DNA of 64,000 nucleotides from Vigna angularis (GCF_016808095.1 NC_068970.1:14738501-14802500); one strand, 5' to 3'. Counted from the stretch's first letter, positions 25,655 through 37,820 are shown. Notes: generated by a model from the sequence alone, not told the origin. Made by a program: numbers and translations.

Positions 25655-26215
25655 CTAAATTGCTAACATCACCATCATGCAAGAGTTAAAAAAAGTCACC
25701 TCATTGTGATCCATGTTTTATGGACTCTAAATTTTGTAACTTGGATCCTTTTATCATACGTTGGTTGATAGGTTAGGTTAGTAATTTTTTTAAGAACATT
25801 TTATTTTTATAATATATTTTATAAATTTATTACAGTACAATAAAAATATATTGACTCAATTCAGTCTTAGTTTACTTTTTTTTATAGTAGTGAAATTAAA
25901 ATGTTTATTTAATTCTTTAAATATTATTATAAAAATAATAGTTGGAAATTAAAATATCAATGTATATAACTTGACAAACGAATACATTAAACATTCAAAT
26001 TATTCAAACACTATTGAATAACATTTTAGTAACTAAAAAAAATCAAACTGTGAATCTATATAATTAGAAGTAGTAAATAATTGTAATAAAAAAATTATAA
26101 AAATATATAAAAACTAATAAAGTATTGTGGTCAGTTGTTTACATATCAATCCACCTTTAACTCGGCCTGAATCCGTTTAACCTTTGGATAAAGTAAATAA
26201 GGTTCAGTTCAATCC
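24893..26215. other. 3' flank of the DUF7054-like gene and AT-rich intergenic DNA
   Basis: The first few hundred bases should include the 3' UTR. The rest is AT-rich with a (TA)n tract at 25586-25652. No gene was seen. Confidence 0.5.
25586..25652. repeat. (TA)n microsatellite
   Basis: A pure TA dinucleotide run of about 66 bp. Confidence 0.95.
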
Positions 26216-26574
26216 ACATTTAAAAAAAACTTAATATTAATCTCTATTTTTGTTGAGTTTTTTTAATTTAGTCCTAATATTATTTTTTTTTCAATCATAT
26301 TCTAATTTTTTGTTAATTTTGTTAAATTTAGTCCTCTTATAATAGTGACATTTAAATAGTTAATAACATAATGTATAGGTTGGAAATTCATTTTACGTGG
26401 CCCATTTTATCTGACGTGACCCATTTTAAATAGTATGTGATTTCGTATTTTTAGTTTTAATTGAAAATAGAGGGAACTTGGTTTTAAGGTTTAGTATTTA
26501 TGAATTGTAAGGAGTGGTTTGTTAACCTAAAAATGAGATTTTGTTCCATCCTCTAGGTAAAGAAGAAAACATAA

Positions 26575-26770
26575 GGGTTGCATTGGTAAGAAGAAAACAT
26601 TAGGTCACTTCGGCTCCACACTTTCATCAGTGATGCATGCTTGAACCTAAGGGGCTAGTGGTCTTTATCCGTCATGGAGACAATATGGAAGTACTTTAAT
26701 AAGAAGAAAATATTAGGTCACTTAGGCTCCACTGATACATGCTTTAGTAGTTCGTATTCGTCCTAGAGTC
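26575..26770. repeat. Diverged direct repeat inside the probable MULE
   Basis: The phrase aagaagaaaacattaggtca and cttcggctccac occurs near 26590 and again, slightly changed, near 26700, each followed by a related segment (gatgcatgctt or gatacatgctt). The period is about 110 bp. Confidence 0.6.
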
Positions 26771-27684
26771 GAGATAAAAGTACACGTCATCATTCGTGTT
26801 GTAAATAAAATTATCCAATCTATCAAATTTATTATGAGATAATAGGTCGGGTTAAAGTAGTAGCCATTGTTGTCACCTCAAACCTAACCCGGGATGATTT
26901 CATAGTTGTTTATGCTCACCTTGGACATAATCCAGAAAATTTCAACAAAATACATGATCTAGAAATTTCCAACAAAATACATTAAAATTCAGATACATTA
27001 TATATCACAAAAATAAACTTCCACCGAGAGTCATGGAGATCCTTTCCATTGTTGTAGTTAATGCCTCCTGTTTGTGATGTCAATATCTTTAAAATATCCA
27101 CAATGATGGACCACAACTTCGAATCTGTCATCATACATCTTAAACACCAATATATATAGAACAATTTTGTCAAATATGACTATGTTTAAATTAATAGGAA
27201 CCATTGAGACAAACATTCAAAAGTGCATAAAAAATAAGAAGAACGACAACCGATAATTGGCAACCGATAATCACACATATTTGTTCAGATATTGAGACAA
27301 CAAAATAAAAAACTGCTCAATCCACAACATGAAAAAAGAAAATATCAACAAAATGCGACAACGACAAAACACAATGGAGAAACAAAACTCTAAACGATAC
27401 ACAACATAGTGAAACTGAAACTCACCTCTTTGATGCTCAATTACTTCAATGGTCACTGAACATGCCCAATTGCAGGAAACGATGCTAAATTTAGGAGAGA
27501 ATGCTAGTCCAATTGCAATGTTCTCCAATATAACAAGCGCCAAATTTGCAACCTTCACCAACATAAAAAATCCCAATATCAGAATTACCAATTATACCAT
27601 AATTCTTATCTCAGTTTTTTCATTTAAAAATAATAAACAAAATAAAAAACTTAATTAAATGTGACCACCTTATATACTCTTAAC

Positions 27685-28235
27685 TAGGGATGACAATTTA
27701 CTCGCGGACACGGATATCCGCGGGTAAAATCCGCGGCGGGTAGTAACTATCCGTGGATATTTACTACCCGCGGGTAACGGGTAGCGGGTATTTTAATACC
27801 CGCTTCTAAACGGGTCGGGTACGGGTAGTATACTACCCGTCCCGTGGATACTCGTTACCCGCAAAAAATTAAAAAAAAATAATTTATATATTTTTTAATT
27901 AAATTTAATTAAAAGTAAAATAAAATAATATTTTATTAATTTAAATTTAATTAAAATTAAATTTTAATTTACATTTAATTTAATTTATATTATATATATA
28001 TATATATATATATATTTGTATTTTTATTTAAATTTAATTTTTAAAATGTATTAAATAATTTTTTTTTTATTTTTTACGGGTATCCGCAGGTACCCGCGAG
28101 TTTTACAATATCCGCAGGTATTTTTTAAACAGGTACCCGGTGGGTAGCGAGTCGGGTAACGAGTACGATTTTATCCGGCGGGTCGGATTGCGGGTAGGCA
28201 CTACCCGTACCCGACCCGACCCGTTGTCATCCCTA
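27685..28235. mobile_element. hAT-type MITE, 551 bp, well preserved
   Basis: The termini are TAGGGATGACAA and TTGTCATCCCTA, flanked by a perfect 8-bp target duplication CTCTTAAC at 27677-27684 and 28236-28243. Both are diagnostic of the hAT superfamily. The arms are GC-rich and full of cgggta, acccgc and atccgc words that pair with each other, and the core is pure AT-rich sequence. No coding capacity. A decayed relative lies at 4276-4687. Confidence 0.93.
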
Positions 28236-28380
28236 CTCTTAACTATTTAAACAACATTACAAAATATAACTGAATTAATAAAATTAGGATTTAATTAAAA
28301 AATAAAATAATACTATGACATAATTAAAAAAATTCAACAAAAATAGGATCTAAATTAGTATCTAAACCTTAAAAAACTGG

Positions 28381-29125
28381 AAATTTTCCCTACAACCTGA
28401 AATTTAATATTATATACTAATATTAAAAATTAGTGTATATATATATATATATTATTAAATTATATTCTAGTTCCCGTAAATTATTATAAGTTTTTGACTC
28501 TTCCAAAATTTTCAATCAACTTCTATTGCACACACTTAACAAATTACAATTGATCACTTTGAATTAGATAAAATTCTCAATCATGAATCAATAAAACAAT
28601 GCAACTTGTTACACTCTGCACCTTTTAGAAAACTCGTACCAAAAGCTAACATTTGATTTATTGGTTAAAAGCAACCCTAGTTTCTTATAAAGAGTTGGTT
28701 AGTTGTATCAACGATATAAGAACCTTGTTCCACTTCCCATCACCAGAAGTCAGATAATTTCTGAAGCACCAGTATACCGATTTTTTTAGTAAGTTTCGTG
28801 CTTGATATCACTCTTTAGACCCAATACCATGTATTCTCACCATGCACCCATAAAGGGCCAAACATCCATGAGGCGCACACAATCTAAATTTGTTACTTAT
28901 AGTCTGTTAAAATTTATCTGCATATAAATTTAATCTTATATTTTTATTTGAAGGGTTTGTTAACGCGCGTACGCCTGTTTTTAAGTTGGTACATTTTAGC
29001 AATGTGTATCGGATTTTTTAGTAGACAAAAATACTCTTATATATTATGGATTCTAAGTTTTAAGATTAAGGGTATTTTAATAATTTTATTCTCAAAACTA
29101 AAATAAAAACAAGAAACCTTCAAAC
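28381..29125. other. Intergenic DNA without a recognised feature
   Basis: AT-rich sequence with a short (TA)n run near 28435-28452. No gene or element was recognised. Confidence 0.5.
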
Positions 29126-29750
29126 TCTTATTTACTTCCCTCATTCCTCTCAACTATTTTTCTTTCATCTCTCTCACTGTAACATTTTCTCTGTCACCCT
29201 ACTGTAGCCCCAAGTGAAAAAATCAGAAATATTCATCATTGGCATATTTGCCTTCAGGCAAAGGTTTATTCAAGATCTCTTCAATTTCATCATCTTCATT
29301 AACCTCTCATCATTTGCAGATGTTGAATTATCATCTCTAAAAAAAATCCTCTAGACCAATTACCAATTCTTTCATATGTCATTATGCTTGTGAAAATTAG
29401 ATAAGACAAAAATTATATAAAATGAAAACTCATTACAAAATCATTTTTTTGTAAGAATTTGTTTAACAACTAGTGTTTTTTATTTTTTCCAAACCAATTA
29501 CCAATTCCTTCATATGTCATTATGTTTGTGAAAATTAGATAAAATTAGATAAGACAAAAGTTATAAAATGAAAGTTCATTATAAAATCATTTTTTATAAG
29601 AAATTGTTTAACAACGAGTGTTTCTAATTTTTTTTTTCAGTTGGAGTTATGACAGAGAAAATGTTTGGAATGAGAGAGGTGAAAGAGAAAGAGTTGAGAG
29701 GAATGAGAAAGATGAAAGAGAAAGAGTTGAGAGGAATGAAACCTCTTTAT
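29126..29750. repeat. Inverted-repeat structure with an internal tandem duplication
   Basis: The left arm (29126-29200: ttcctctcaact, tctttcatctctctc, aacattttctctgtca) pairs with the right arm (29645-29745), where the same phrases appear on the opposite strand. In the right arm a 33-bp unit (gaatgaga-aggtgaaagag, then aaagagttgagag) is repeated twice. Between the arms, a 137-bp segment starting ccaattaccaattc is duplicated (about 29358 and 29495). This may be a small DNA transposon, but no target duplication was found. Confidence 0.55.
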
Positions 29751-29759
29751 TTTATTACA

Positions 29760-30960
29760 TTTCTTAATTTATTTTTCATAATTTTGAATCTTTCATGACA
29801 TAATATTGTATAATATTATACAGTTAGAATTTTTAAGTACTTTATACTGAGATAAAATATTTATCTTTAAAAAAATTTGACTAATTATTTTTAAAGTAAT
29901 TTTTTTAATTATATTTTTTTTCCTTCAAGAAAAATTCTTTGAAGACAGGAAATACCGAATTTTTTTTATGAAACTTATAAAAATTTAATAGTTTTTTTAG
30001 GCTACTTTGTCAGGTTGTCTTCCATCAATTACCCTCTTATCTTATGATATGTTATGACTGAAAAATATATATGAATAATTAACTAAAAAATCTCAATCAA
30101 ATAAATTATAGTAAATATAAAAACAAAAATTTATAATTTATTTATAGTTTTTTCTATTTAAAATATATCTTTATTATACCTCAGTTTTATATTTCTGTTT
30201 TATCATTTATCACAATTATTTTTTATAATTTTGAATCTTTGATTACATTATACTGTATAGTATTAGAATTAGATTCTTTAACTACTTTATATTGAGATAA
30301 AATATTTATATATAAAAAAATTGACTAATTACTTTTAAAATAAAATTCCTTTAATTATTTTTTTAGGGAATCTGCATTGCAAGGAATTAATGAATTTCTT
30401 AAGAAGCTTGAGAATTTTTAATATATATTTTTTTTTTAATTTTTCCATTGTTTTTGGAGAAGTTGTCTTCCATCGATTACCTTCTTATCTTATAACTATA
30501 ATATAGGACAACAACATATAAATTATTAATTACGACTCAATGAAATAAAATTATGATAATTTAAAAAATAAACATTTATATCTTATTTCTAAATGTGTTA
30601 TTATTTATCTATTTTAAAGTTTATTTTTATTATATAACTCAATATATTATTAGATAGAGTTAGATTTTTTAAATAATTTATATTGAGATAAATATTTATC
30701 TTTTAAAAAATGACTAATTATTTTCAAAGTAAGTTTTCTTTAATTATATTTTCTCTTTCAAGGAACTTCTTTTAAGAGAGAAATTAAGGAATTGTTAAGT
30801 TTTTGAAAATTAAATGGTTTTTGGTTTTTCTGCTGCATGTAGAAGTTGTCATCCATAAACTATCTTCTTATCATAATGGTATGAAAGAACAACAAAATAT
30901 AAATATTTAACTAAAATTCAATCAAATAAAATTATAATAAATTTTAAAAACATAATACTA
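29760..30960. repeat. Tandem array of diverged units of about 380-450 bp
   Basis: The marker phrase gttgtcttccatc(a/g)attacc recurs at 30013, 30462 and, more diverged, 30845, giving periods of 449 and 383 bp. A second marker, tttatattgagataaaatatt, recurs near 29848, 30287 and 30680. Units are AT-rich and diverged by substitutions and indels, so the array is old. It holds no coding frame. Confidence 0.75.
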
Positions 30961-31047
30961 ATATAGAGCTTGAGCATCAGAGTGGTGGAAAATAGCCAAC
31001 AATACACTCTTTATATCTATTACGGATGTGTACCTGAATTAAATATA

Positions 31048-32590
31048 GGTTAAATCTCTTTAGTTATTTCTATTTATGTAGAGTATTCTCAATTCGATTC
31101 TTGTTCTTTTAAAATTTTCAATTAAGTCCTAAATAGTGCTAATTTGAGTCAGTTAGATCCCTACCGTTAAATTGATTTAACAGAGTTAAATTTTTTATGA
31201 GGTGGAATATTGATATGACTAGTTTTTGAAATGTGGCATTCTCACGTGGAATTTGATAAAAGAAACATTTTAATTTTTTTTACTCTCTCTACAGTATTCC
31301 TAGCCCTACCTTATACCTCGTCAACGGTGCGGTGAGCCTTCTCCGCCAACAAATGCAAGCGGTTGGAGGTTTGTCAAATCGTATTGCTTAGGGAGCGTTC
31401 TTGAGAAGCGATTCGCGGACGTAATCAGACGCTCGATTGTTAAGAGTCCTTTTGGATAAAATAAAAGATGAATATGGGTTTATATACACATAACATATCT
31501 CCATTGTTAAGAGACCTTTTGGAGTGGTACCAAAAGCAAATTCGTGAGGGTTTGGCCCAAAGTGGACAATATCTTATCACTATGGAGATATCTACGTGTA
31601 TGTGTGTGTTGAACCTCCCTACAGTAGTTCCCCTGTGAGAGTGTTTTGAGAGAGGTCCAAGAGAATTAAACTACTGAGGTTGCCTAAACCTTAAGGTAAT
31701 TCACCGGAAAGCTGGTTTTCAAATAGTTCAATTTGTTCAACGTTTTTCAGACCTGAAATGCTATTTGGGATATTGCCAGACGAACCATTTTTTGATAAGT
31801 CCAAGTTTTTGAGCGAGGTGAGGTTACCGATAGTGAGTGGAGGAGCCGGCGAAGCTTTAGGTGGCGTCGAATCTCAATCTCCGACTGGTTCACCCTAACG
31901 CTGTCAGTGTTTTGGTTTCTACCTTCTCTAGGGGTTTCAATTGTAGGCTTTGAATTGAAATTGGTTTTATGAAGATTCGAAAGTTTCGTGTTTGGTGTCT
32001 AGCGTGATTTAGGGTTCGTGACTAATTTGAGGGTTTTCAGATTTGTGATTCTGTTTTCTCTTTACAGGTTTCAAATAGTTTAATGGAGAAGAAGATAGAT
32101 GATGATGAGTTCGGTTGTGTGTGAAGAGCTTGAGCACTGGTTACGTTGACCATGATGACGATTTGCCTTCGTGGTGCTGGATGGAAGGAGATGAAATAAA
32201 GTGAACATGACAGAGTCACAATTTTGATTTTGTGGTTACTTGATTGCAGGTTGATGGTGCACGAGGAAGATAATGGTGGTTCTGCGGGATTGGGTTCTTT
32301 GGTTCTGGATGGTGTTTGATTGTAACGGAAGATGACTTTTTTTATTTATTTTTTAATCAAAATGTTAAAATGTTTTTAAATTCCACGTAGAGCTATGTGA
32401 ATGCTTAGGTTTAAAAAACTTGTCACGTCAACTTCCAACCTCAACAAAAACTTAACTCCGTTAAGCCAAATTTAACGGTAAGAACCTAATTGATTCAAAT
32501 TAGCACTATTTAGAACTCAATTAAGAATTTAAAAAAAATGAGAATCGAACTGGAAAAACTCTATATAAATAGGAAGAAAGAGGTTTAACC
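31048..32590. mobile_element. Pack-MULE (Mutator-like element carrying host gene sequence)
   Basis: This 1543-bp element has terminal inverted repeats of over 200 bp: the left begins GGTTAAATCTCTTTAGTTAT and the right, reverse complemented, GGTTAAACCTCTTTCTTCCT. Both arms share blocks such as aattaagt(c/t)ctaaatagtgc. The flanks TTAAATATA (31039-31047) and TTGAATATA (32591-32599) are a 9-bp target duplication with one mismatch, as expected for Mutator. It lacks a MURA transposase. The interior (about 31290-32350) is GC-richer than the surroundings and contains a fragment of an LRR receptor-kinase gene. Confidence 0.92.
31611..31850 (-). pseudogene. Captured LRR receptor-like kinase fragment in the Pack-MULE
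   Basis: Minus-strand translation from 31850 gives three consecutive leucine-rich repeats: IGNLTSLKNLDLSKN then GNIPNSISGLKNVEQIELF then ENQLSGELP, and LGNLSSLILLDLSQNTLTGE. The spacing matches the 24-residue plant extracellular LRR of the HAESA/HSL2 (LRR-XI) group; that exact family is my inference. Two in-frame stops (one after GELP, one at the end) show it is not translated as a receptor. No kinase domain is present. The rest of the MULE interior may derive from the same or another gene, but I could not identify it. Confidence 0.85.
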
Positions 32591-32599
32591 TTGAATATA

Positions 32600-33106
32600 T
32601 TCTTTCAAATAAGTAATCATCAGGTAAGTGATTTCGTCCAATTTCCTAATACAAAATATTAAATCTAATTTTTATAATATTTTGATATAATTCAAGTATT
32701 ACTTTTTTCACCGATTTGTTATTTATTTATTATTTTATTACGTATTTTAAATCTAATTAAAGTTATTGTAAAAATATTTGTATTACCCTGACTTAAATTA
32801 AAGATGAAGATTTTATTTTCAGTTTTTATTCTTTATAAAAGGGTTTACTATTTCCTTTCTTTTCCCGGTTGGACTGGCAAGGACCCTTAAATGGTGAAGT
32901 TGGCACACGATTCTTAGCTTCTCCGAGTGTTTGTCTGTCTGCCGAATCCAAACCCTTCGAGGTTTCTTTACTGTATTCCTTCTCGTGAGGTGCACCCTGC
33001 GTCCGAGCTCTTTCTACTGCCATCGTGTCAATTAACATCGCATGTTTCGAACGCGTTGTGCTGCAACTGAAATCGAAAACTAGAGAAAGAGGAGAAGGGA
33101 GGGAGC
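32600..33106 (+). promoter_or_regulatory. 5' flank of the cornichon gene
   Basis: The 70-100 bp before the start codon are purine-rich leader (gaaaactagagaaagaggag). Upstream, between the Pack-MULE and the gene, 32840-33060 is GC-richer than its surroundings and is the likely core promoter or 5' UTR. The open minus-strand frame there has no domain character. The Pack-MULE ends about 520 bp before the start codon. Confidence 0.45.
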
Positions 33107-35662
33107 ATGGCTGATATCTTTGCGTGGCTCATCTCCTTCTTTATCCTTATTGCCTTAATTGTACTCGTCATTTACCAGGTCAATCCCAAAAGCCCTAACT
33201 CATACTTTTTGATTGTGTTTTTTTTTTCCTTTTCAATATCTTGTTAAAGTCAACTTCAGAGCAATTTAAAGCGCCCCATCATCCAAAAATTGGTTCTTTA
33301 GTTCAAACATTCAACAGGGTGTATGCTTGATTGTTCCACGTGTAGCTTTGATTGCTATAGGTAATAAGAGTATGAAGCCAATTCGTATTTTAAAAAAGTC
33401 GAGGAAAAAAAATACTTACCAATTTCAATCGAATACACTTGAGATGAAAATTATGTGCATACGGGTTCTTATGCGGTGTAAAAAGTTTCGCAACATTTTT
33501 ATAGGTAAGGGTCTAGGTCGAGTATTTCCTCAGAAGATGTACATCAACGAACAAAATGAATATGTCAGAGTTTTTATGATACTCAATTAACAAATATATG
33601 AACATTCAATTTTAATTAAACCGTGGGGGGTCAAAGATTGATGCTTGTATGGTTAGGTTACATTACATATGTGCTTATTATAATTTTGGAAAGAGGTCTA
33701 TCTACTAGTTTTCTGATGTTTTATGTGTTCACGTCTTCACTTGATCAATTGTATATTCCAGAAGTTAGGAGCCTCATCTAACTTTATGTCCATGTTTTGT
33801 TACTTTTATGTTTCTGCTTCTGAAGATTGTTAAGTGTTATTACCACCAAAATGTGTTTTGTCATTGATATGTTCTCCAGGAGTCTAATGAATTTGGTGTG
33901 CTTTCATCTTATTGTTGGTATAATCTGACTGGTGTGATGTTTAACATTTGTTGCAGTTAATGTGCCTGGCAGACCTAGAATTTGATTATATAAATCCATA
34001 TGATTCCTCATCTCGAATAAACAAAGTAGTATTGCCTGAATACATTATACTAGGTGTTTTATGCGGCTTCTACCTCGTCACAGGGCATTGGATAATGTCA
34101 CTGTTCTGCGCTCCTTACCTCTACTACAACGTGAGATTGTAAGTTTTCTATCAAATTTAGAAGTAATCCAAGTTTATCGTTCATGAAATATAGCGGTTAA
34201 TGAGTATAATGGCTTTAAGAAAACATCTAAGTGAAAACAATCCATGTCTGTACGCTAAGAGTGGATGGCAGATTGAATTACAAATTTTAATCTTTGCATT
34301 CTTTGGAATTGAAGTAATGTGACTGACCAGGCATGATACAAGGCAATTTGATTGATATAATGTAAGTTTCAGTTTACACTTCATGGAGTTGCTGAGCAGC
34401 CTATATGTTACGAAGTGTAATATTCTGTTCAAGAGTAGTTGATGGGGGTTTGGATTTGATTTTGGGTTCTTTGCATTATTCTGCACTTTCGTTCAAGTAT
34501 AGGAGTGTAAGAGAATCAAACCATACCGGTTAACCAAATTTTTTACCATATGGAAAGTTTGTTCATTCTTTTTCATGGTATTTGTTCACTGGAAAAAAAA
34601 GGGCTGGGGGGTGATTGGCAATTTCTCTTGTATGAGAAGTCAATAGGCCTCGAGTTGTTTTTTTCTTCTGTGAATCTCACTCTGTATCCTCCATCTTCTA
34701 CTATCTATCTAGGTGTAGAACTATGAACTTTATGTTATTATTCTTTAATACATGTATTGTAAAAGATCATTATAGTTGGTTTAGTTTTTGTTGGAATTCG
34801 TAAATCCAAATGAAATGGGACAAGCAGTTTAGTTTGGTTTCTAACTTTTAAGGATTAGTGAGGGATAATTTAATGGAGTTTGATTCTCAAACTGAACCAA
34901 ACTCGAAAATAGCACTTAACATCCCTAATATTGTAAATCAGTCAAAGGAATGATGTAGGCATGATTCACCACACAAAAATGAACTCAGTAGGGGAAACTT
35001 GCTTTATCCGTTTATATAATTGATAATCAGGCTACATTCTTAGATTTGTTTGCTACTTAAATCTCTTCCATGTTACTTAAGGGAATGATTTGGTATCCAA
35101 AATTTAGTAACTCAAGTTAAAAGTTACTCTTTACCTACCCGAGTTCTTTAGGACAGTCTATGCACCTTGGATGCCCCTTGCCTGTCAAATAAAGGAGTTT
35201 CCTGTTGTAGAGTTCAGCATCAGTTTGTCATCGAAATCACCTAGTAGAATTTGTGTGTGTCCCAGCTACCATTTTTGTTTAGTTAATGGTTTCTTGTAGT
35301 TAGAGGGGGATTAAAGGACGACTTGTTTTCATGCTTTAATATCCTTATTATCTTAGTATGTTCTGGAATGTGCTTAGCATGGTGTTGCTAATTACATTAT
35401 TTTTTCCTTTGAACAGATATAGACAAGGAAAACATCTGGTTGATGTTACAGAGATATTCAACTTGCTCTCTAAGGAAAAGAAGCAACGGCTTGTCAAACT
35501 CTTCTATCTTGTTTTTATCCTTTTCCTATCCTTATTTTGGTATGGTGACTAGCAGAGAAAGGGCGAATGTTCTTTAAAAAGAAATGTTGTTAAGTTATTA
35601 TTCTTACTAATGGTTTTTGGTGCAGGATGATCTACACATCTTTGGAAGATCAGGATGATTGA
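33107..35662 (+). CDS. CNIH: Cornichon family ER cargo receptor
   Basis: Four exons (33107-33178, 33957-34138, 35417-35539, 35626-35662), all with GT/AG introns and matching phases, encode 137 aa, the usual length of plant cornichons. Exon 1 gives the first membrane segment ([17 protein letters not shown]). Exon 2 contains [18 protein letters not shown], the conserved loop, then [19 protein letters not shown] and a second hydrophobic stretch. Exons 3-4 give [20 protein letters not shown], a last membrane segment, and the acidic end SLEDQDD. Cornichons sit in ER/early Golgi membranes and sort selected membrane cargo into COPII vesicles. The first and second introns (778 and 1278 bp) hold no recognisable gene. 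Nothing in the reading frame is broken. Confidence 0.95.
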
Positions 35663-37820
35663 TGTCTTGTTTTGTGGAGGATTCCTGGAGTCTCAATGCA
35701 GCTTGAGGGCACTAATTACGACTCATATAAGATGGTGGCTTGTTTCATTGTTGGACAAGGACCAATAGGATATCTGGTTCTGTATAACACACTTCAAAGC
35801 AGTTTTATTTTTCTGTTCGATTCATGCTTGTTGTAGTAAATTCAAATTGCAAAATCTTGCCTTATATAACCTTTGCCTTAGCGCTTAAACTTTAAAGTTA
35901 TTTAGAAACTCACATTCATTAGAAAACCAGTTTCTTTTTATTAGGTTATTTGGGGTCGGTGAGAGACACAAAATATCAATAATTACTATTACAGTTTTAG
36001 GGATTTAAATGGTGTTTTATCTTTTTATATTGATCGAACCGGTGAGATCCGTGATGCATTTAGGAATCTTTAGATAAGAAAAATAACGAGTCAACTGGTT
36101 GAATATGAAGCATGACTAGTTGTAAGTTTTTTAATATTTATTTAATTTTTAAGAATAAAAACAGACAAGAACAAAATTGAGACTCAAATAAAAAATATTA
36201 TTTTAAAATTATAAATTATTGTCATTATAAAAATTTTAATATCTTATAAATTAGATTCTTCTTATAATAAAATATCCTAAAATATCTTGTACGTGGATAC
36301 GTGATCTCAATTGGTGCATTGTAGATTATTAACCTTAACTATGATTTATATATATTAAAACAAAAGGTTATCTATTATATATTGTAATGATATAAAAAAA
36401 TTATCCCTTAACTAACATATTATTTATCTTAGAAATTATACTAACAATAATTTTAAATAGATTAATACTGTATTTTTTATATTAAAAACACATAGAAATT
36501 GAAATTGTTAAATACTATATTTTATTAAATATTTTTCACATCTTGATAAGTTTTTGCCAGGGAAAAATGGAAAGGTACAAGTGACGAAAAGAAAATTAAA
36601 AGATTTATATTTTCGATCATTTTGCAATTTAGTTCTCTTTAAATATGTTTTATATGTTTATTATTCATTTTAATTAAGTATATTATTTATTAATAATACT
36701 TTAAATAAGTATGCTAAATCTAGGTTCAGTTCAACGAAATTTTAAAAAGTAAAATTTATGTAAAATTAAAAATGAATTCAAATTAATTTTTTAAAATATA
36801 ACTATTGAAAAAGAGAAAATAAAATTATAATTTAACCCCATTCATGATTAAAAGAAGAAACGAATCTTGACCTAGAAAGCAAAAATAAGTTGTTTTTTTA
36901 CGACAAATATTATATTTAAAGTACACAAATATTTAATGGTTTCTATAATATATATCTATATTATTATATAAAGAGATCTTTTCTTTTGATGTATATAACT
37001 TTTTTTTAAGATTAAACATGTTTTGAGTCTGATTTTTAGTGAGAGACTAACATGGCTTAACTTTTGTCTTGAGTGATTCGGATCAAATTTTCGATTCATG
37101 TCCACTCAATTCAATCATTGGCCCAAACTTAAGTAACTTAACTTTTGATTTTGTCTATCCAACTCGACTTTTGACTTTGGTCCAAACCTTCGACATATTT
37201 AATTTTTTATTTGATGTGATTTTAAATATTATTTATTATTGATTAAAATTTGAATTTCTACTCTAAATTTTTTTTCTTGTATTGGTGGTGGTACAAACAT
37301 CTATTTATATACATCTATTTATACATATTGAGGATAAAGTTTATAACATGACTAATTTTTCCATCATGTCTAATATAAAGAATACCTTACTACAATTTTT
37401 CTTTTAAAAGTAATTTCATAAAAACAATGTTATATTCATTTGGATAATTTATCTAATCCACATACTTTATTTAGATATTCTATAAACCATCATTCTTCAA
37501 ATTTTATTAACATGTTTTTGATTATATGTTAGTTACATCTATTTCCCCATCAATTAATAACAAACATAACTTTGATATAAATTTTAGTCTAGTGATTTTG
37601 CTCTTTAAATGTAAACGTTAATCCGAAAAGATCTTCTACTACAACGAGATCCAAAATGTGTAATAAAAATTGGTGCTTAAAATTGTAATAATTATTTAGT
37701 TAAATAAAATATTATTAGCAAACATTTATTTAAGCCTAAAAAATTTTCAAAACGGGATACTCACAGCTAGTTAGCATAAGGAGGATTCAAACGACATCGT
37801 CTTCGATATCCATTCATCTT
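35663..37820. other. Intergenic region between CNIH and CLPR2
   Basis: The first 200-250 bp are probably the CNIH 3' UTR. The remainder is AT-rich with no gene or bounded element. The region 37750-37900 is more GC-rich and should include the CLPR2 promoter and leader. Confidence 0.5.

Larger units (their letters stand above)
26225..28370. mobile_element. Probable Mutator-like (MULE) element with degraded long inverted repeats
   Basis: The left arm from about 26228 (taatctctatttttgttga then ttttttaatttagtc) matches the reverse complement of the right arm ending near 28370 (tagatcctatttttgttga then ttttttaattatgtc) over roughly 130 bp. Both arms also share ttaaatagttaa at their inner ends. The arms are diverged, and the target duplication lies in poly-A so it cannot be defined. 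The interior has a diverged direct repeat (26575-26770) and small frames of unknown origin. The hAT MITE at 27685-28235 sits just inside the right arm. Confidence 0.55.

Noticed and set aside
27271..27591. 106-codon minus-strand hydrophobic frame inside the probable MULE
   Set aside because: It has no MURA or other recognisable domain; the hydrophobicity follows from AT-rich composition.
32826..33038. 70-codon minus-strand frame upstream of CNIH
   Set aside because: It is opposite to the probable CNIH promoter and leader and has no homologue that I recognise.
33327..33590. 87-codon frame in CNIH intron 1
   Set aside because: No recognisable domain; the intron is flanked by in-phase CNIH exons.
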